Notes: generated by a model not told the origin, from the sequence alone. Positions 48,653 through 61,576 are shown, counted from the first letter of the stretch. The stretch is 64,000 nucleotides of DNA from Prostheceraeus crozeri (GCA_907163375.1 CAJQUW010015620.1:372001-436000), one strand, 5' to 3'. Numbers and translations: made by a program.

Positions 48653-50634
48653 TTATCCTAGATTGTGATAAGTTGTTGTATTCATTAAATCTCCGACGAA
48701 TCCGTTTTCGCATGCTGTTTTACTCAGGTCGCATTGTTCTGCCTCAAAGAGAATCTGCTGAATTCGCATTTTTGTATGTGACTTTGTAATAGTTTTCAAT
48801 TTCCGCAATGATGCAGCCGTATGTTCAACAAACAGACCCTCATCGTCTTTCGTGTTTAATCCTTCCAAATAGTCCATCATTGCATCATCCAGCGCCTTTT
48901 GTCGAACCCTCGATGTTGCAGGTGAAGGCAAAGGTGGAGGTGGTATCATAGCAGACGGATTATTCGACAAATATTCATCCTGAGTAGATTCAATGCCTTC
49001 ACTGTCAGCTTCATCACGAGTGTCGTTGCTGAAAACAAAAACTCCTCATAAATTGAATAATCTTCATGTTCCGTATATGAGCTTATAAAAACGACCCATT
49101 TTAGAATCTACATGTATAGGTCTATTTCGTCGAGTGCATCTTATGATATTGTCTCACGGTTTATATTGCAGCATTTTCTAAATTAGGTCGAAATGCGTCT
49201 TTCTCATTCCTCTAGCATAGGGTTGGACAGAGCTTGTATTGTGTGTACCGATACAAGCCCAAGTTTAAATAGATGAATCGTCGTAGCCTATAGGGTAAAG
49301 TGGGGGTGATATGGACACTTTTTGAGGTATATTTTTCCCTCATGCAATTTGTCTTGTAAGCGCTCATAGACTATCATGCTTGTCATCGATCTTTGTGACT
49401 CAATAAAAAATTTATTATTTATTGTTATTATTATTATTCAATGATAGGATCAAATTTAGGGTCCGTGACCTATGGTGTTTTGAATCTTGTTTAGGTGCAA
49501 CTTTTGTTGCATTTGTGCTCGGAAACAGTTATAAATGAATTACTACTGACGCAAATTACCAGATAGGTACTTTAAATTGGTTTTTATTTCGCTCTGTTCC
49601 GAATTATGTGCATATATTGATGGGTGTCATCACTTTATCACCCCAGCTGTTATTTTTTGTTAAAAAGTTTTATACTGTTTTCTAAACGATTGGAAATCTA
49701 TCTAATTGATTTAAGTTCAAGTAAAAATGATATACGACCGTATTTAGTCTAGCAGATACCAAAAGCTGTCATCACGAAGAAAAATTAGCGCTCTAACTGC
49801 AATAGTTTCGTCAGGCGATGCCGCAAAAGAAAGTGTCCATATCACCCTACTTTAACCTATGAACTTATATGCTTTCATTTTTGATGGCATTGATTAGAGA
49901 TTGATTAGGCTTACAATGAACCCAAGTTTGGGATAATACGTCATAGGGTACTACCTGACACGATTCTGTGTCCAATTTTTACTTGCGAACACAGCGTATG
50001 TAGCACAATAAATACTGCGGCTTTTATGTTTTGAAGCGATAATTGTACATGTACTATTGTTGCTAGTAACTTGTAATTTCACATACAGGCACTGTCAGCA
50101 TCTATTTCCATCAGCTATTACTAATAGCTAATATATGTTTTCAGTTTATTAAAATGTTTAGTGATAAAATTATGAAATTTCAATTACTTAGAAGTATGAA
50201 GTTAATGGTATAGCACCATAAAGAAACTTATGTAAAATATAGGATTATGATATCAATATTACCTGATGTTGTCGTTGCCATTGTTTGATTCATTAGTTGT
50301 TTCTGCTTCCTTGGATTCTTTGTTTGATAGGTTTGATTCTGCCTTTCTCCGTTCCAATACTTTGTCAAGAAAGGTCATTTTTTCGAAATATTTCCACTTG
50401 GCTTTTGTTCCACCTTTATCACCACTTTTTTTCTTTTAAGTTTCTCTTTGCTCTAACGCATCCGTCACGCAGTGATCTTCAACGAGTCTTTACACCTTCA
50501 ACTTCCACTCCAAGATGTTGGGCTATGGTATTCCAAGAATTATTGGATTTGATATTATCTTTGTAATCTGTGCAGTGTAAGTCCCACAGATGCTTGCAAT
50601 TATGTACAAGTTCGATTAACTTTTCTTCATCCAT
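48653..50634 (-). pseudogene. Harbinger MADF protein, copy 2, broken
   Basis: It has the same exon structure and lesions as copy 1: start at 50634, TGA at codon 52 and a frame change in the A-run. Exon 2 ends at 48653. Confidence 0.8.
49293..49857. mobile_element. MITE in the MADF intron, copy 2
   Basis: It is identical in layout to the copy at 44429-44993. Confidence 0.7.
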
Positions 50635-50886
50635 TCACGCGAACTGATGACTGCTGCACAGACTGCCGTGTAGAAAGATTCCGATAAATTTTCCTCTACA
50701 GCATGACGTATAGCTAGATTTGGCGTATGCGTCACTCGATCAATATTATTGCCGAACACGTTTTCATACACTGACGCAGATGTCGTTCCGGCAAATGACT
50801 TATCTTGCTGTACAGCAAACTCGTACAACATTTGCAGCATTTGCTGTGCAACACATATTTTGCTGTACAGCATAAGTATAAACGAG

Positions 50887-51830
50887 AACTTATTGTTTTA
50901 TTCAAGATAGTGAATCAGCTGTATGATGTTAACTCAACAGAATTATTTTCCTACTCTGGTCGCACAAATATAGCGGATACCCATCAAAAGATTATTGTCC
51001 CCCTATCAAAACATTCATATCGTCATCATTTTTTCACGGTAGATGTGACACATCATTGGAATTCCCTCTACAGTCATGAAAGAAATGTTTCAACTGTTAC
51101 AGAGTTTAAAAGATCAATTTCTGCTTACTTTATTCGATGCGACATCTGGTAATTATCTTATTTTTCTACGTATATTTTTGTTGGTTCCTTTTACCTGCAG
51201 CCCGTTTGGGCTTGATATTTGTTAATTATCCATTTAGTATGTGAATGCTGTATGTACTCTTGATAACAAATATATCATCATCATCAACAGGTATTTATAT
51301 ACCCAGTCATGAATGGCCTCTACTTGTGGGTGTCGCAAAATTGTGTCGTGTCCTGGCTACAAGCCATATCGAGACGTCCGTGACAGTACAACTAGTATCG
51401 GTGCCTGATCGGCTTTCTGAGTCACAGAAATGAACATTTCTCGCGATCGTTGCGCAACAGGGGACATGCGAAAATTAACCAAGCGCGCTACTGTAGGATT
51501 TCAGATTCTCACATTAATGAATTGATAATTCGACGTAGAATGATGTTAATATACCCCCGTATAAAACACAGAGATTGTGTCCGCTCAGATTTCATTTCGG
51601 GGGTTACCCCCCCCCGCCCTTGGCTACGCCACTGCAACCGTGAAAAGTCGATAAACACAGTGCGTCTCCCTATAGTGGTGGATAACTGGCGCTGACTGAA
51701 TCGTAATTTGCAGTAAGTAGCGCTGTCATTAACACGTACCTGTGTCAGCGTATCCTCAAATGAAGGCACATGATATGCAAATGCTTTCTATGCTAATAAA
51801 ATTGAAGAAATACTTTTTCGACTCTGAAGC
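50887..51830 (+). mobile_element. Spacer 3 (LINE 3' end and debris)
   Basis: It is the same as spacer 1, with a C-run of 9 (51607-51615), which explains its 944 bp. Confidence 0.9.
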
Positions 51831-52044
51831 CTCGTTTATACTTATGCTGTACAGCAAGTACAGCAAAATCAGACTTTGCTGTATTGCTGTAGATGCTGCA
51901 CAGAAAAACGTATTAAATTGCTGTACGACATTGCTGTACAGCAGTTGTATTACAACAACTTTTTCTTTGTCTGATTGGTTGTGTTGTGCGAGCGTTCATA
52001 CTTAAGAAAGGAATACACAGCAAAGGTCTCACTTTGATTGCAAA

Positions 52045-53323
52045 ATGGATCCACTTGTGCTTCTTTACTTTCATCACCAGAAAAGAAAGTCACGACAACG
52101 ACGTTGGCATGTGCGACCATTGAATATTCCTCGCAACATAAGAAGTGAATGTTGTCTGATCGACGAGATGCGGGAAATCGATACAGAAACACACTTTAGT
52201 TACTTCAGAATGTCCAAGGAAAGTTTCGACAATCTTCTCGAGAAAGTGGAAAGATTTATATATCACGAACCCACCCATCGCTGCCCAATTTCTCCTCGAA
52301 TAAGACTGGCAGTCACCTTGCGTTTACTAGCAACAGGAAATTCTCAACAAAGTGTCGCTCATAGTTTCCGAATGGGCAAATCAACAGTCAACAAAATCTT
52401 TCGCGAAACGATCGAAGCTGCCCTTCAAGAACAATATCTTTCACCTCTTTCCGAGGATGATTTCAAAGAAATCGCTAATGAGTTTTTGGCTTATTGGAAT
52501 TTTCCTTGCTGCATCGGAGCATGTGATGGGAAGCACATTGTTATCACAGCACCTGCAAACTCCGGTAGCAATTTCTACAACTACAAGAACAGCTTCTCCG
52601 TTGTAATGATGGCCATAGTCGATGCCAAATATCTCTTTCGTTTCGTGAACATTGGCAGAAGTGGGAGAGAAAGTGACGCCGGAGTTTGGAGTGATTGGGA
52701 TGTTGCTGAAGCATTGCATAAGGAAAGTATACATCTTCCGTCCCCAAATTTTCTTCCTGAAGCCGACCAGAAAGTCCCACATGTATTCATTGGTGATGAC
52801 GCAATTTCCATTACGACCATATTTCATGAGACCCTTCTCTGGCATAAACCTGACTGATGAAAAGCAAGTTTTCAATTACCGACTCAGCAGAGCCAGAAGA
52901 ATTGTAGAAAATGCATTTGGCATTTTACCAGCACGATGGAGAATCTTCAGGCGTCCGATTGAGGCACTGCTGATGTTGTGGATTCTATTATCTGGGCTTG
53001 TGTTCTCCTCCATGATTGTCAAATCAAAGGATGGTCAATCTGTACCTGAAACCAGGTATTGTCCATCTAATTTTGTGGACTATGAAAATCAAGATGGTGT
53101 ACTTCATTTAGGAGGATGGCGGCAAATTACCACTGAAGATGCAGGAATGGAAGATATTTCCAATATGTCACAAACTTCATGTTCGAAGTATGCTTACAAA
53201 CTAAGACAAAAGTTTATGAACTATTTCAACTCGGATGCTGGTGCCGTTCCATGGCAAAGTGCTGTCATCCGTAGCGGAACTGAAATAACACTGCCTATGC
53301 AGTCGAGTTCATCTGCGATGTAA
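52045..53323 (+). pseudogene. Harbinger DDE transposase, copy 3, frameshifted
   Basis: It is the same as copy 2, with the shared frame change near 52802. Confidence 0.93.
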
Positions 53324-53517
53324 GACCATAATTTTCCATTTTTCAACAGGTTTGATAATAAAACAGATATTCTCAATGGATAACCGCTCTTTTTTCTTGA
53401 CATACATATAAACTGAGGAGACGAAATGGAATCGGTGTATCAAATATAAATGAAAGGCATAGGCCGTACACATACGAATACAGAGGGGAAGCGTTCGTGA
53501 GTTTACTGTCCTAATTG

Positions 53518-55499
53518 TTATCCTAGATTGTGATAAGTTGTTGTATTCATTAAATCTCCGACGAATCCGTTTTCGCATGCTGTTTTACTCAGGTCGCATT
53601 GTTCTGCCTCAAAGAGAATCTGCTGAATTCGCATTTTTGTATGTGACTTTGTAATAGTTTTCAATTTCCGCAATGATGCAGCCGTATGTTCAACAAACAG
53701 ACCCTCATCGTCTTTCGTGTTTAATCCTTCCAAATAGTCCATCATTGCATCATCCAGCGCCTTTTGTCGAACCCTCGATGTTGCAGGTGAAGGCAAAGGT
53801 GGAGGTGGTATCATAGCAGACGGATTATTCGACAAATATTCATCCTGAGTAGATTCAATGCCTTCACTGTCAGCTTCATCACGAGTGTCGTTGCTGAAAA
53901 CAAAAACTCCTCATAAATTGAATAATCTTCATGTTCCGTATATGAGCTTATAAAAACGACCCATTTTAGAATCTACATGTATAGGTCTATTTCGTCGAGT
54001 GCATCTTATGATATTGTCTCACGGTTTATATTGCAGCATTTTCTAAATTAGGTCGAAATGCGTCTTTCTCATTCCTCTAGCATAGGGTTGGACAGAGCTT
54101 GTATTGTGTGTACCGATACAAGCCCAAGTTTAAATAGATGAATCGTCGTAGCCTATAGGGTAAAGTGGGGGTGATATGGACACTTTTTGAGGTATATTTT
54201 TCCCTCATGCAATTTGTCTTGTAAGCGCTCATAGACTATCATGCTTGTCATCGATCTTTGTGACTCAATAAAAAATTTATTATTTATTGTTATTATTATT
54301 ATTCAATGATAGGATCAAATTTAGGGTCCGTGACCTATGGTGTTTTGAATCTTGTTTAGGTGCAACTTTTGTTGCATTTGTGCTCGGAAACAGTTATAAA
54401 TGAATTACTACTGACGCAAATTACCAGATAGGTACTTTAAATTGGTTTTTATTTCGCTCTGTTCCGAATTATGTGCATATATTGATGGGTGTCATCACTT
54501 TATCACCCCAGCTGTTATTTTTTGTTAAAAAGTTTTATACTGTTTTCTAAACGATTGGAAATCTATCTAATTGATTTAAGTTCAAGTAAAAATGATATAC
54601 GACCGTATTTAGTCTAGCAGATACCAAAAGCTGTCATCACGAAGAAAAATTAGCGCTCTAACTGCAATAGTTTCGTCAGGCGATGCCGCAAAAGAAAGTG
54701 TCCATATCACCCTACTTTAACCTATGAACTTATATGCTTTCATTTTTGATGGCATTGATTAGAGATTGATTAGGCTTACAATGAACCCAAGTTTGGGATA
54801 ATACGTCATAGGGTACTACCTGACACGATTCTGTGTCCAATTTTTACTTGCGAACACAGCGTATGTAGCACAATAAATACTGCGGCTTTTATGTTTTGAA
54901 GCGATAATTGTACATGTACTATTGTTGCTAGTAACTTGTAATTTCACATACAGGCACTGTCAGCATCTATTTCCATCAGCTATTACTAATAGCTAATATA
55001 TGTTTTCAGTTTATTAAAATGTTTAGTGATAAAATTATGAAATTTCAATTACTTAGAAGTATGAAGTTAATGGTATAGCACCATAAAGAAACTTATGTAA
55101 AATATAGGATTATGATATCAATATTACCTGATGTTGTCGTTGCCATTGTTTGATTCATTAGTTGTTTCTGCTTCCTTGGATTCTTTGTTTGATAGGTTTG
55201 ATTCTGCCTTTCTCCGTTCCAATACTTTGTCAAGAAAGGTCATTTTTTCGAAATATTTCCACTTGGCTTTTGTTCCACCTTTATCACCACTTTTTTTCTT
55301 TTAAGTTTCTCTTTGCTCTAACGCATCCGTCACGCAGTGATCTTCAACGAGTCTTTACACCTTCAACTTCCACTCCAAGATGTTGGGCTATGGTATTCCA
55401 AGAATTATTGGATTTGATATTATCTTTGTAATCTGTGCAGTGTAAGTCCCACAGATGCTTGCAATTATGTACAAGTTCGATTAACTTTTCTTCATCCAT
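53518..55499 (-). pseudogene. Harbinger MADF protein, copy 3, broken
   Basis: It has the same exons and lesions as copy 1; the start codon is at 55499. Confidence 0.8.
54158..54722. mobile_element. MITE in the MADF intron, copy 3
   Basis: It is identical in layout to the copy at 44429-44993. Confidence 0.7.
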
Positions 55500-55751
55500 T
55501 CACGCGAACTGATGACTGCTGCACAGACTGCCGTGTAGAAAGATTCCGATAAATTTTCCTCTACAGCATGACGTATAGCTAGATTTGGCGTATGCGTCAC
55601 TCGATCAATATTATTGCCGAACACGTTTTCATACACTGACGCAGATGTCGTTCCGGCAAATGACTTATCTTGCTGTACAGCAAACTCGTACAACATTTGC
55701 AGCATTTGCTGTGCAACACATATTTTGCTGTACAGCATAAGTATAAACGAG

Positions 55752-56694
55752 AACTTATTGTTTTATTCAAGATAGTGAATCAGCTGTATGATGTTAACTC
55801 AACAGAATTATTTTCCTACTCTGGTCGCACAAATATAGCGGATACCCATCAAAAGATTATTGTCCCCCTATCAAAACATTCATATCGTCATCATTTTTTC
55901 ACGGTAGATGTGACACATCATTGGAATTCCCTCTACAGTCATGAAAGAAATGTTTTCAACTGTTACAGAGTTTAAAAGATAAATTACTGCTTACTTAAAT
56001 AGATGCGACATCTGGTAATTATCTTATTTTTCTACGTATATTTTGTTGGTTCCTTTTACCTGCAGCCCGTTTGGGCTTGATATTTGTTAATTATCCATTT
56101 AGTATGTGAATGCTGTATGTACTCTTGATAACAAATATATCATCATCATCAACAGGTATTTATATACCCAGTCATGAATGGCCTCTACTTGTGGGTGTCG
56201 CAAAATTGTGTCGTGTCCTGGCTACAAGCCATATCGAGACGTCCGTGACAGTACAACTAGTATCGGTGCCTGATCGGCTTTCTGAGTCACAGAAATGAAC
56301 ATTTCTCGCGATCGTTGCGCAACAGGGGACATGCGAAAATTAACCAAGCGCGCTACTGTAGGATTTCAGATTCTCACATTAATGAATTGATAATTCGACG
56401 TAGAATGATGTTAATATACCCCCGTATAAAACACAGAGATTGTGTCCGCTCAGATTTCATTTCGGGGGTTACCCCCCCCCCCGCCCTTGGCTACGCCACT
56501 GCAACCGTGAAAAGTCGATAAACACAGTGCGTCTCCCTATAGTGGTGGATAACTGGCGCTGACTGAATCGTAATTTGCAGTAAGTAGCGCTGTCATTAAC
56601 ACGTACCTGTGTCAGCGTATCCTCAAATGAAGGCACATGATATGCAAATGCTTTCTATGCTAATAAAATTGAAGAAATACTTTTTCGACTCTGA
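55752..56694 (+). mobile_element. Spacer 4, diverged, ends at a Harbinger-free site
   Basis: Its C-run is 11 (56472-56482). Between about 55955 and 56045 there are several indels and substitutions that break the LINE frame. The shared sequence stops at GACTCTGA (56694), exactly where the other spacers join a Harbinger, and continues with unrelated DNA. This looks like the original right border of the locus. Confidence 0.85.
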
Positions 56695-56789
56695 GACAGC
56701 GTCATCGCATTAACAAACCAAATCAAAGACAGTGGAAGAGGTCTTTGGACCACATCCGCCATGGAAAAATCGTTTTTTTTACCAAAAGC

Positions 56790-56855
56790 AATCTTAACTT
56801 CACATTACCTTCGCGGACTAGGTTTAGTCCGCGGACCGGGGTTGAGAAGCACGGG
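56790..56855 (-). mobile_element. hAT-like terminal sequence
   Basis: GGTTGAGAAGCACGG near 56839-56853, preceded by two CGCGGAC-type words, is the reverse complement of a hAT-like end related to that at 21082. No transposase is associated with it. Confidence 0.4.
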
Positions 56856-57499
56856 TTATAGTCCTTTCACTATGAAACATTATAATTTTTCGTCAAGTAA
56901 TTGTGTTTATAATTCACAGGATCAATATATGAAAATTTTCATATCTTAATTGACCAATTAGATAAAATTGTTTGTGTATATTTATCAGTGCAATCTAACC
57001 CTGCTGCGTATTGTGCATATTGTTCAATTCATAGAGCAAGTATATTAGAGTAGTATCCCTACTCTATGGTTCAAGTATAATTGCAAAATTTTTGTGACAC
57101 CGGCTTTTCCCATTTTTACAACAGAAATCGTCTTCAATGAAAGTAGTAAGTCTGCAATTTTTTTTTATTTTTCAGGATGTATTTCTTGCACTAAGTAATG
57201 AATAAAAAGCGTTGTCAGAGTGAAGCTGCAAAAATATGCTAACTAAAAAAAACATTTGATTGAAATAGATAGACTAAATGTACTAAAAGATAAATAAAGG
57301 CGATGAAAGTAATGCAAACATAAACTGGCAAACAGAGCGTCATTAAAATTGATATAAAATCTGAAGCAGAAAAAGGGATAATATCACGATGAAGGAAAAA
57401 TTGCGTATTATTTGTGCTGCGCAATTTTTTTTCTGGCTTCGCTAAAAAAAGAAATCTGGGTCTGTCAACGGTGACCTGAATGTATTTCTTTTTCAAACC
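56856..57499. other. No gene recognised
   Basis: The sequence is A+T-rich. A minus-strand frame (57239-57505) follows on from the Penelope-like fragment to the right but shows no convincing motif; it may be decayed 3' sequence of that element. Confidence 0.4.
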
Positions 57500-58390
57500 A
57501 CTCATTATTGCGATTAATGTTGCATTATTTCAACGTGATGCTCATGCCCAAGAAATTTAGCGTAAGATTTTTTGGAACTTCCAACGTAAATTCGATGTTC
57601 TCATTGACGACATTGAAAGTTATTATTTCATCAAGATCGAAACCCTTATCAAATGGACCAATAATTGCGTCATCAATGCATCGAGCATAAAGACTAGGAG
57701 ATATGTAGAGTTGCGATTTCAAAAGTTGGTCGAGCCTTGCTTTCAATATTATGCATAGCCGCAAACAGCGGTCTGAAATGGGCTCGCACAGGACAACCTT
57801 CACTTTCTAGCCTAAATTTTTCAATTTTGGTGTATTTGGGTAAAGATTTTTCACATCTGAGGATACAAAAGTTGTTCTGAAATGTGTGTCATTAAACCTC
57901 TCGATGGGATTTTCTGTATTGTGTGCAGAGACTAAAACTCATAAGTTCACTCATGCACGAGGTGATTGGTGGTAAAGGGTATACGAGCGTATTCCTTCAC
58001 TTTTTGTTATCTTTGAACGTAGTCCTAAAAGTCTCTGGTTCTGTTCCACAACTTAGTAATTTCTCGATTTCTTGTTTTTTAACATTATTTTTACCAACTG
58101 ATCTAATGATCACCTTATCGTGTGTTTCTAACTACATGTAAGCGACGCTAGACTTTTTTAGATTTTTGTAAATATTTTCATCAATGAATATTTCAGCGGT
58201 GCCCCTTAGTCAACGTTTAAAAAAATTTTACGACCTGCAATAGGTAGTCTTATCTGTAGGAATCACAGTCAGGTCATTTTGCTGTAAAAACGAACGAGTT
58301 TGTCTGCTTTGCTGTTTCTGAGACTGTATTGACCTCATTGCCTCACCACGAAAAAGCTGTAGATTAGTTTTTTGGTTGTCGTTCAATCTA
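57500..58390 (-). pseudogene. Penelope-like reverse transcriptase fragment
   Basis: Reading leftward from 58390, there is the same NDNQKTNLQLFRGEAMR and NDLTVIPTDKT sequence as at 18775. A KKQEIEKLL region follows, then FVSSDVKNLYPNTP (like the RT motif A DVxxLYTNIP of Penelope-like elements). Then come YARCIDDAIIG (catalytic YxDD-type box, changed) and LEVPKNLTLNFLGMSI. Frame changes and stops are frequent, so the gene is dead. The order is correct for a Penelope-like RT. Confidence 0.65.
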
Positions 58391-58426
58391 CAAAATTATA
58401 AATTACATGCATAATGTAAATTTGCA

Positions 58427-59000
58427 TGCAACCATTGTAAGACTTTCATATTGGTAGAACCTCACGACCTTTTGAATATCGTTTTAATGAATACAAACGT
58501 GCTGTAGATGAAGGTTATGTTGATTCGAGTGCTATGGCAGAACATTGGGGATGTTCATTAACTAAAATTCTGTCGGCAGAAAATTAAAACCGATTAACAT
58601 TCTGCCTGTAGATTATTAAATCGGTGTAATTTTCTGTTGGCAGAATTTAAGTTAATGAACAGTCCCATTGTCTGAAATGTAGATCAAAACAATTGACTGA
58701 CTTTGACCTTGAAATTCTTGGTAAGAGAAGATATGCATTAGACACCAATTGACCGAAGCTCGCTACATTAAACAGTTCATTCCGAAAATAATCGTAGAAA
58801 AGATTTGACGGTATCTTAAACATCTTTCAACCAAACTATTAGTATTTAAACAGCCCACCCAGATGACCGCCCAGTTCAATGAGTTTTTTAACGAACTTTT
58901 CCTCCTGAAGAAAAAGCGAAGCTGGAAACGCGTGGGGGTTGTTTATATTTTTAACAATCTGATTTTACTTGTGACCAATAAAGCTTTGAAGGGGTTACCT
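58427..59000 (+). pseudogene. Penelope-like GIY-YIG-type endonuclease fragment
   Basis: The plus strand reads CNHCK, then (in the next frame) FHIGRTSRPFEYRFNEYK, VDSSAMAEHWG and, after an inserted hairpin, LTDFDLEILGKRRYALD and ARYIKQFIPKI. This resembles the C-terminal endonuclease of Penelope-like elements (CX2C, YIGxTxRxFxxRxxEH, SAxAEH). It faces away from the RT fragment next to it, so the two pieces are inverted relative to each other. Confidence 0.55.
58553..58660. mobile_element. 108-bp hairpin MITE inside the endonuclease fragment
   Basis: Arms of about 41 bp (58554-58594 and 58619-58659, starting TTCATTAACT and containing CGGCAGAAAATTA-like sequence) are imperfect reverse complements around a short loop. 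The endonuclease-like reading frame resumes on the far side, as expected for a late insertion. Confidence 0.7.
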
Positions 59001-61576
59001 TTCTTTGCTGAGCCATGAATTAATATTTCATTGATGCTCCTTCGCTGTGTATGGTCAGTGTGTTTGTATCGGAGTTGAAAAACTCCACTCCAGTGCTATA
59101 GGAGGTTCGCGTACAATCACTTTGACACTTTCTTTATAGAAGCTACGCCATATCGAATTTATAAGACTTGTAGTTAGCACATTTTCAAATATCTGCATTC
59201 GTTGATAATCCGTGCGACGTTGTAATCTTATGGGGATAATGTATAACTTGATTACTTTATTAGGGTTGTCCTAAAAATGGATTTGAAATATTTCCTTGCT
59301 TCCTATTATCAATTCCGATAATTTATCAAGTATCTCAATCAGTTGTCCATAATCGTTTCACATAACAACATCTACAAATTCGCTAATTGAGCAAAGAAGC
59401 TGAATTATTTTCAGATTTTTTTGCATGAAGATTTGAATCATAATACTGTTTATGAAATTTTCTTAGTAATTGACTTAGTTTCCTTTCAAGCCACATTCTC
59501 TGAGATTCTAATTAGAAAAGTTTCATTCTATTTGAAAATTAATAAGGTTCATGCTGCGTATATTTTGAAATTTCGAGCAGCGCATGGATGGTATGTATAA
59601 ACACAGGAACAATTTGCAAAAATCATCTTTTTCAAAATTCATCAAATTTTTTAGACTTCAGGAACATAAAATCCACAAAAAGGAATCTTTTCGATATAAA
59701 GCTTTCCATACTTTTCAACTTTTTCATCATTTTGATTACTCACCTACTATATCGGTACTCTATAAAAGTGTCCTAGTCAAACAGTGCATTCAACATCCAT
59801 CTGAATAAATTTCGTGTTCTAATTCTAATGCTTGCTTACTATATGCGTAGGCCTATATTTCTAATGCATGTATTCTCCCATATATCTTATTATGAATGAA
59901 TTATTTGTTCATTTTTTTACAAGATGATCATATAGCTTAAATTTTCTTATCCTATCCTCTTTGCTTTGCTATTCTTATTCTCGCTCTATCTGTCCTCTTC
60001 TTCTAACTCATTTGCTCTCTTCATCTCACCATCCATCTCGATCTCCTTCTCAGATCTCTCTTATAATATACATGTATGTATACCTTTTGCAATGCTCCGA
60101 AGTAATTCAAAAAGTGTGTCCATGTACATCACAATGTTTTAATTCGCTATCTACAAAGCATTTTAGCCTACTCGCAGCTTGCTTTAAGTCGTTATTGATT
60201 CAGCATGTGAAAAATTCAATGTCTGTCCAATCCGACGGCAGCTACTTGAAGTAAAGCAGGCAGTTGATGATGCAGATCAAGAGTTAATAAACATCAAGAG
60301 GATTACATGATGATGATGATGTTGATGCAGCGTCAAACGAGGCAACGAAAATACTTTATTACACACTTCATTTCAGATACTGCGCTTCTTCCACCGTCTA
60401 TTTGGTGGCCAGCATGTCTCGTGTTGTCTGACTTATCCCGTAGAATATTGCATTCAGTGATTCATCGATTTATTTTGTATATAAAACAGCTTTTTTATGA
60501 TTCAAGAGTAACTTGCAACAATACGGCCTCATTGCAAAACATTTGCAAACTATTGCATGTTTCACAAATTTCATTCTCCTTCAGATGTAGGACCACATAA
60601 ATCGTCTCCTAGCCAAGCTGATGGATAATTCCAACAACAAGCATCTGTTTTCATTCTAACCCCACTATAGCTTAAACAAAGCAAGTCAGATTTCTGTGAA
60701 ATTATCTATGGTATCTATCACCTTCAATAAATAATCATTTTTATCTGAATAGTATTGTGGAGCCTGCATTGACCCTATAACTACGATGACTGGCTATTTT
60801 CCCTTCTAGCTTCCTTGCTTTGAATTAGGCATATTTTCGCTTTATTAAGCTTTATTCTCACCATAGTTTATTTTCTCTTGCGTGTTAACTGTGCCTGAAT
60901 GGTGTTTTCAAAAGATTATTATCACTCAGATAAAATTTATAAACGTTTTTAAAATCTTCTTTGTTGGAGTCAATTTGTAAATAACTTTGAAAAATGAAAA
61001 ATAAAAAAAGATCCTTTTCCTAATGCATCCCTTCTGTTTTCATTCAAGCGCTTCCCATAATTTTCATTGTCAGACATGTCATCTAATCAGCTTGTTAATT
61101 TCAATTAATTCAATTTTGGCAATTTCTACGTAGTGATTGTACAGATAGCGTGTTGGATCTCTATGATGGGTCTCACATGATATCGTCGCAGCATTGCCAG
61201 ATCAATTTTGTCATTAGGTGTATTTGCAATTCTTGTCACTACTCCAGTTCCGTTGTATTGTCTCTCAAGAACGGACGAACCGCCAGAAAAATAAAAAGAA
61301 TTTGATGAATTTTTCATTTTTCAAAGTTATTGCATTTAAAAATTGCAACGTTGCTTACGGTGCGGTCGCTGCCTCAAAGATGCATTTCGAGAACCATGCA
61401 ATATTTAGCGATTGATTGTATAATAGGCCAAATGTATTCCGAAATTTGATATTCGCACGACGAAAAAATCAACTTTAAAGCGAATAAGTCAGAAGAAAGA
61501 ACTTGCAACTGCCCATAGAGTGAGCATATTAGGTAGAGTAGCAACTCAGCATTCGTTAAATCCTCAATGTGTTAAC
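59001..61576. other. No gene recognised
   Basis: There are only short frames (up to 97 codons at 59961-60254 and 60307-60600) without recognisable motifs, some of them in low-complexity CT-rich or ATG-repeat sequence. I see no terminal repeats or RNA genes. Confidence 0.5.

Larger units (their letters stand above)
46966..50886 (+). mobile_element. PIF/Harbinger element, copy 2 (3921 bp)
   Basis: This is a second copy of exactly the same length as copy 1, in the same orientation, with the same terminal repeats and palindromes. Confidence 0.95.
51831..55751 (+). mobile_element. PIF/Harbinger element, copy 3 (3921 bp)
   Basis: This third copy has the same length and orientation and, by eye, is identical to copy 2. 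Confidence 0.95.
40876..56694. repeat. Tandem array of Harbinger plus spacer, 4.86-kb period
   Basis: The order is a partial Harbinger right end, then spacer-Harbinger three times, then a fourth spacer. The same MADF start codon recurs at 40907, 45770, 50634 and 55499, giving periods of 4863, 4864 and 4865 bp. The one-base steps come from the poly-C run in the spacer. Apart from single substitutions (for example at 41066 and 43442) the copies are identical by eye, except for a cluster of changes at about 55955-56045 in the last spacer. Confidence 0.97.

Noticed and set aside
60307..60600. A 97-codon gene starting with a run of Met
   Set aside because: It begins in an ATGATGATG repeat and shows no motif or neighbouring support.
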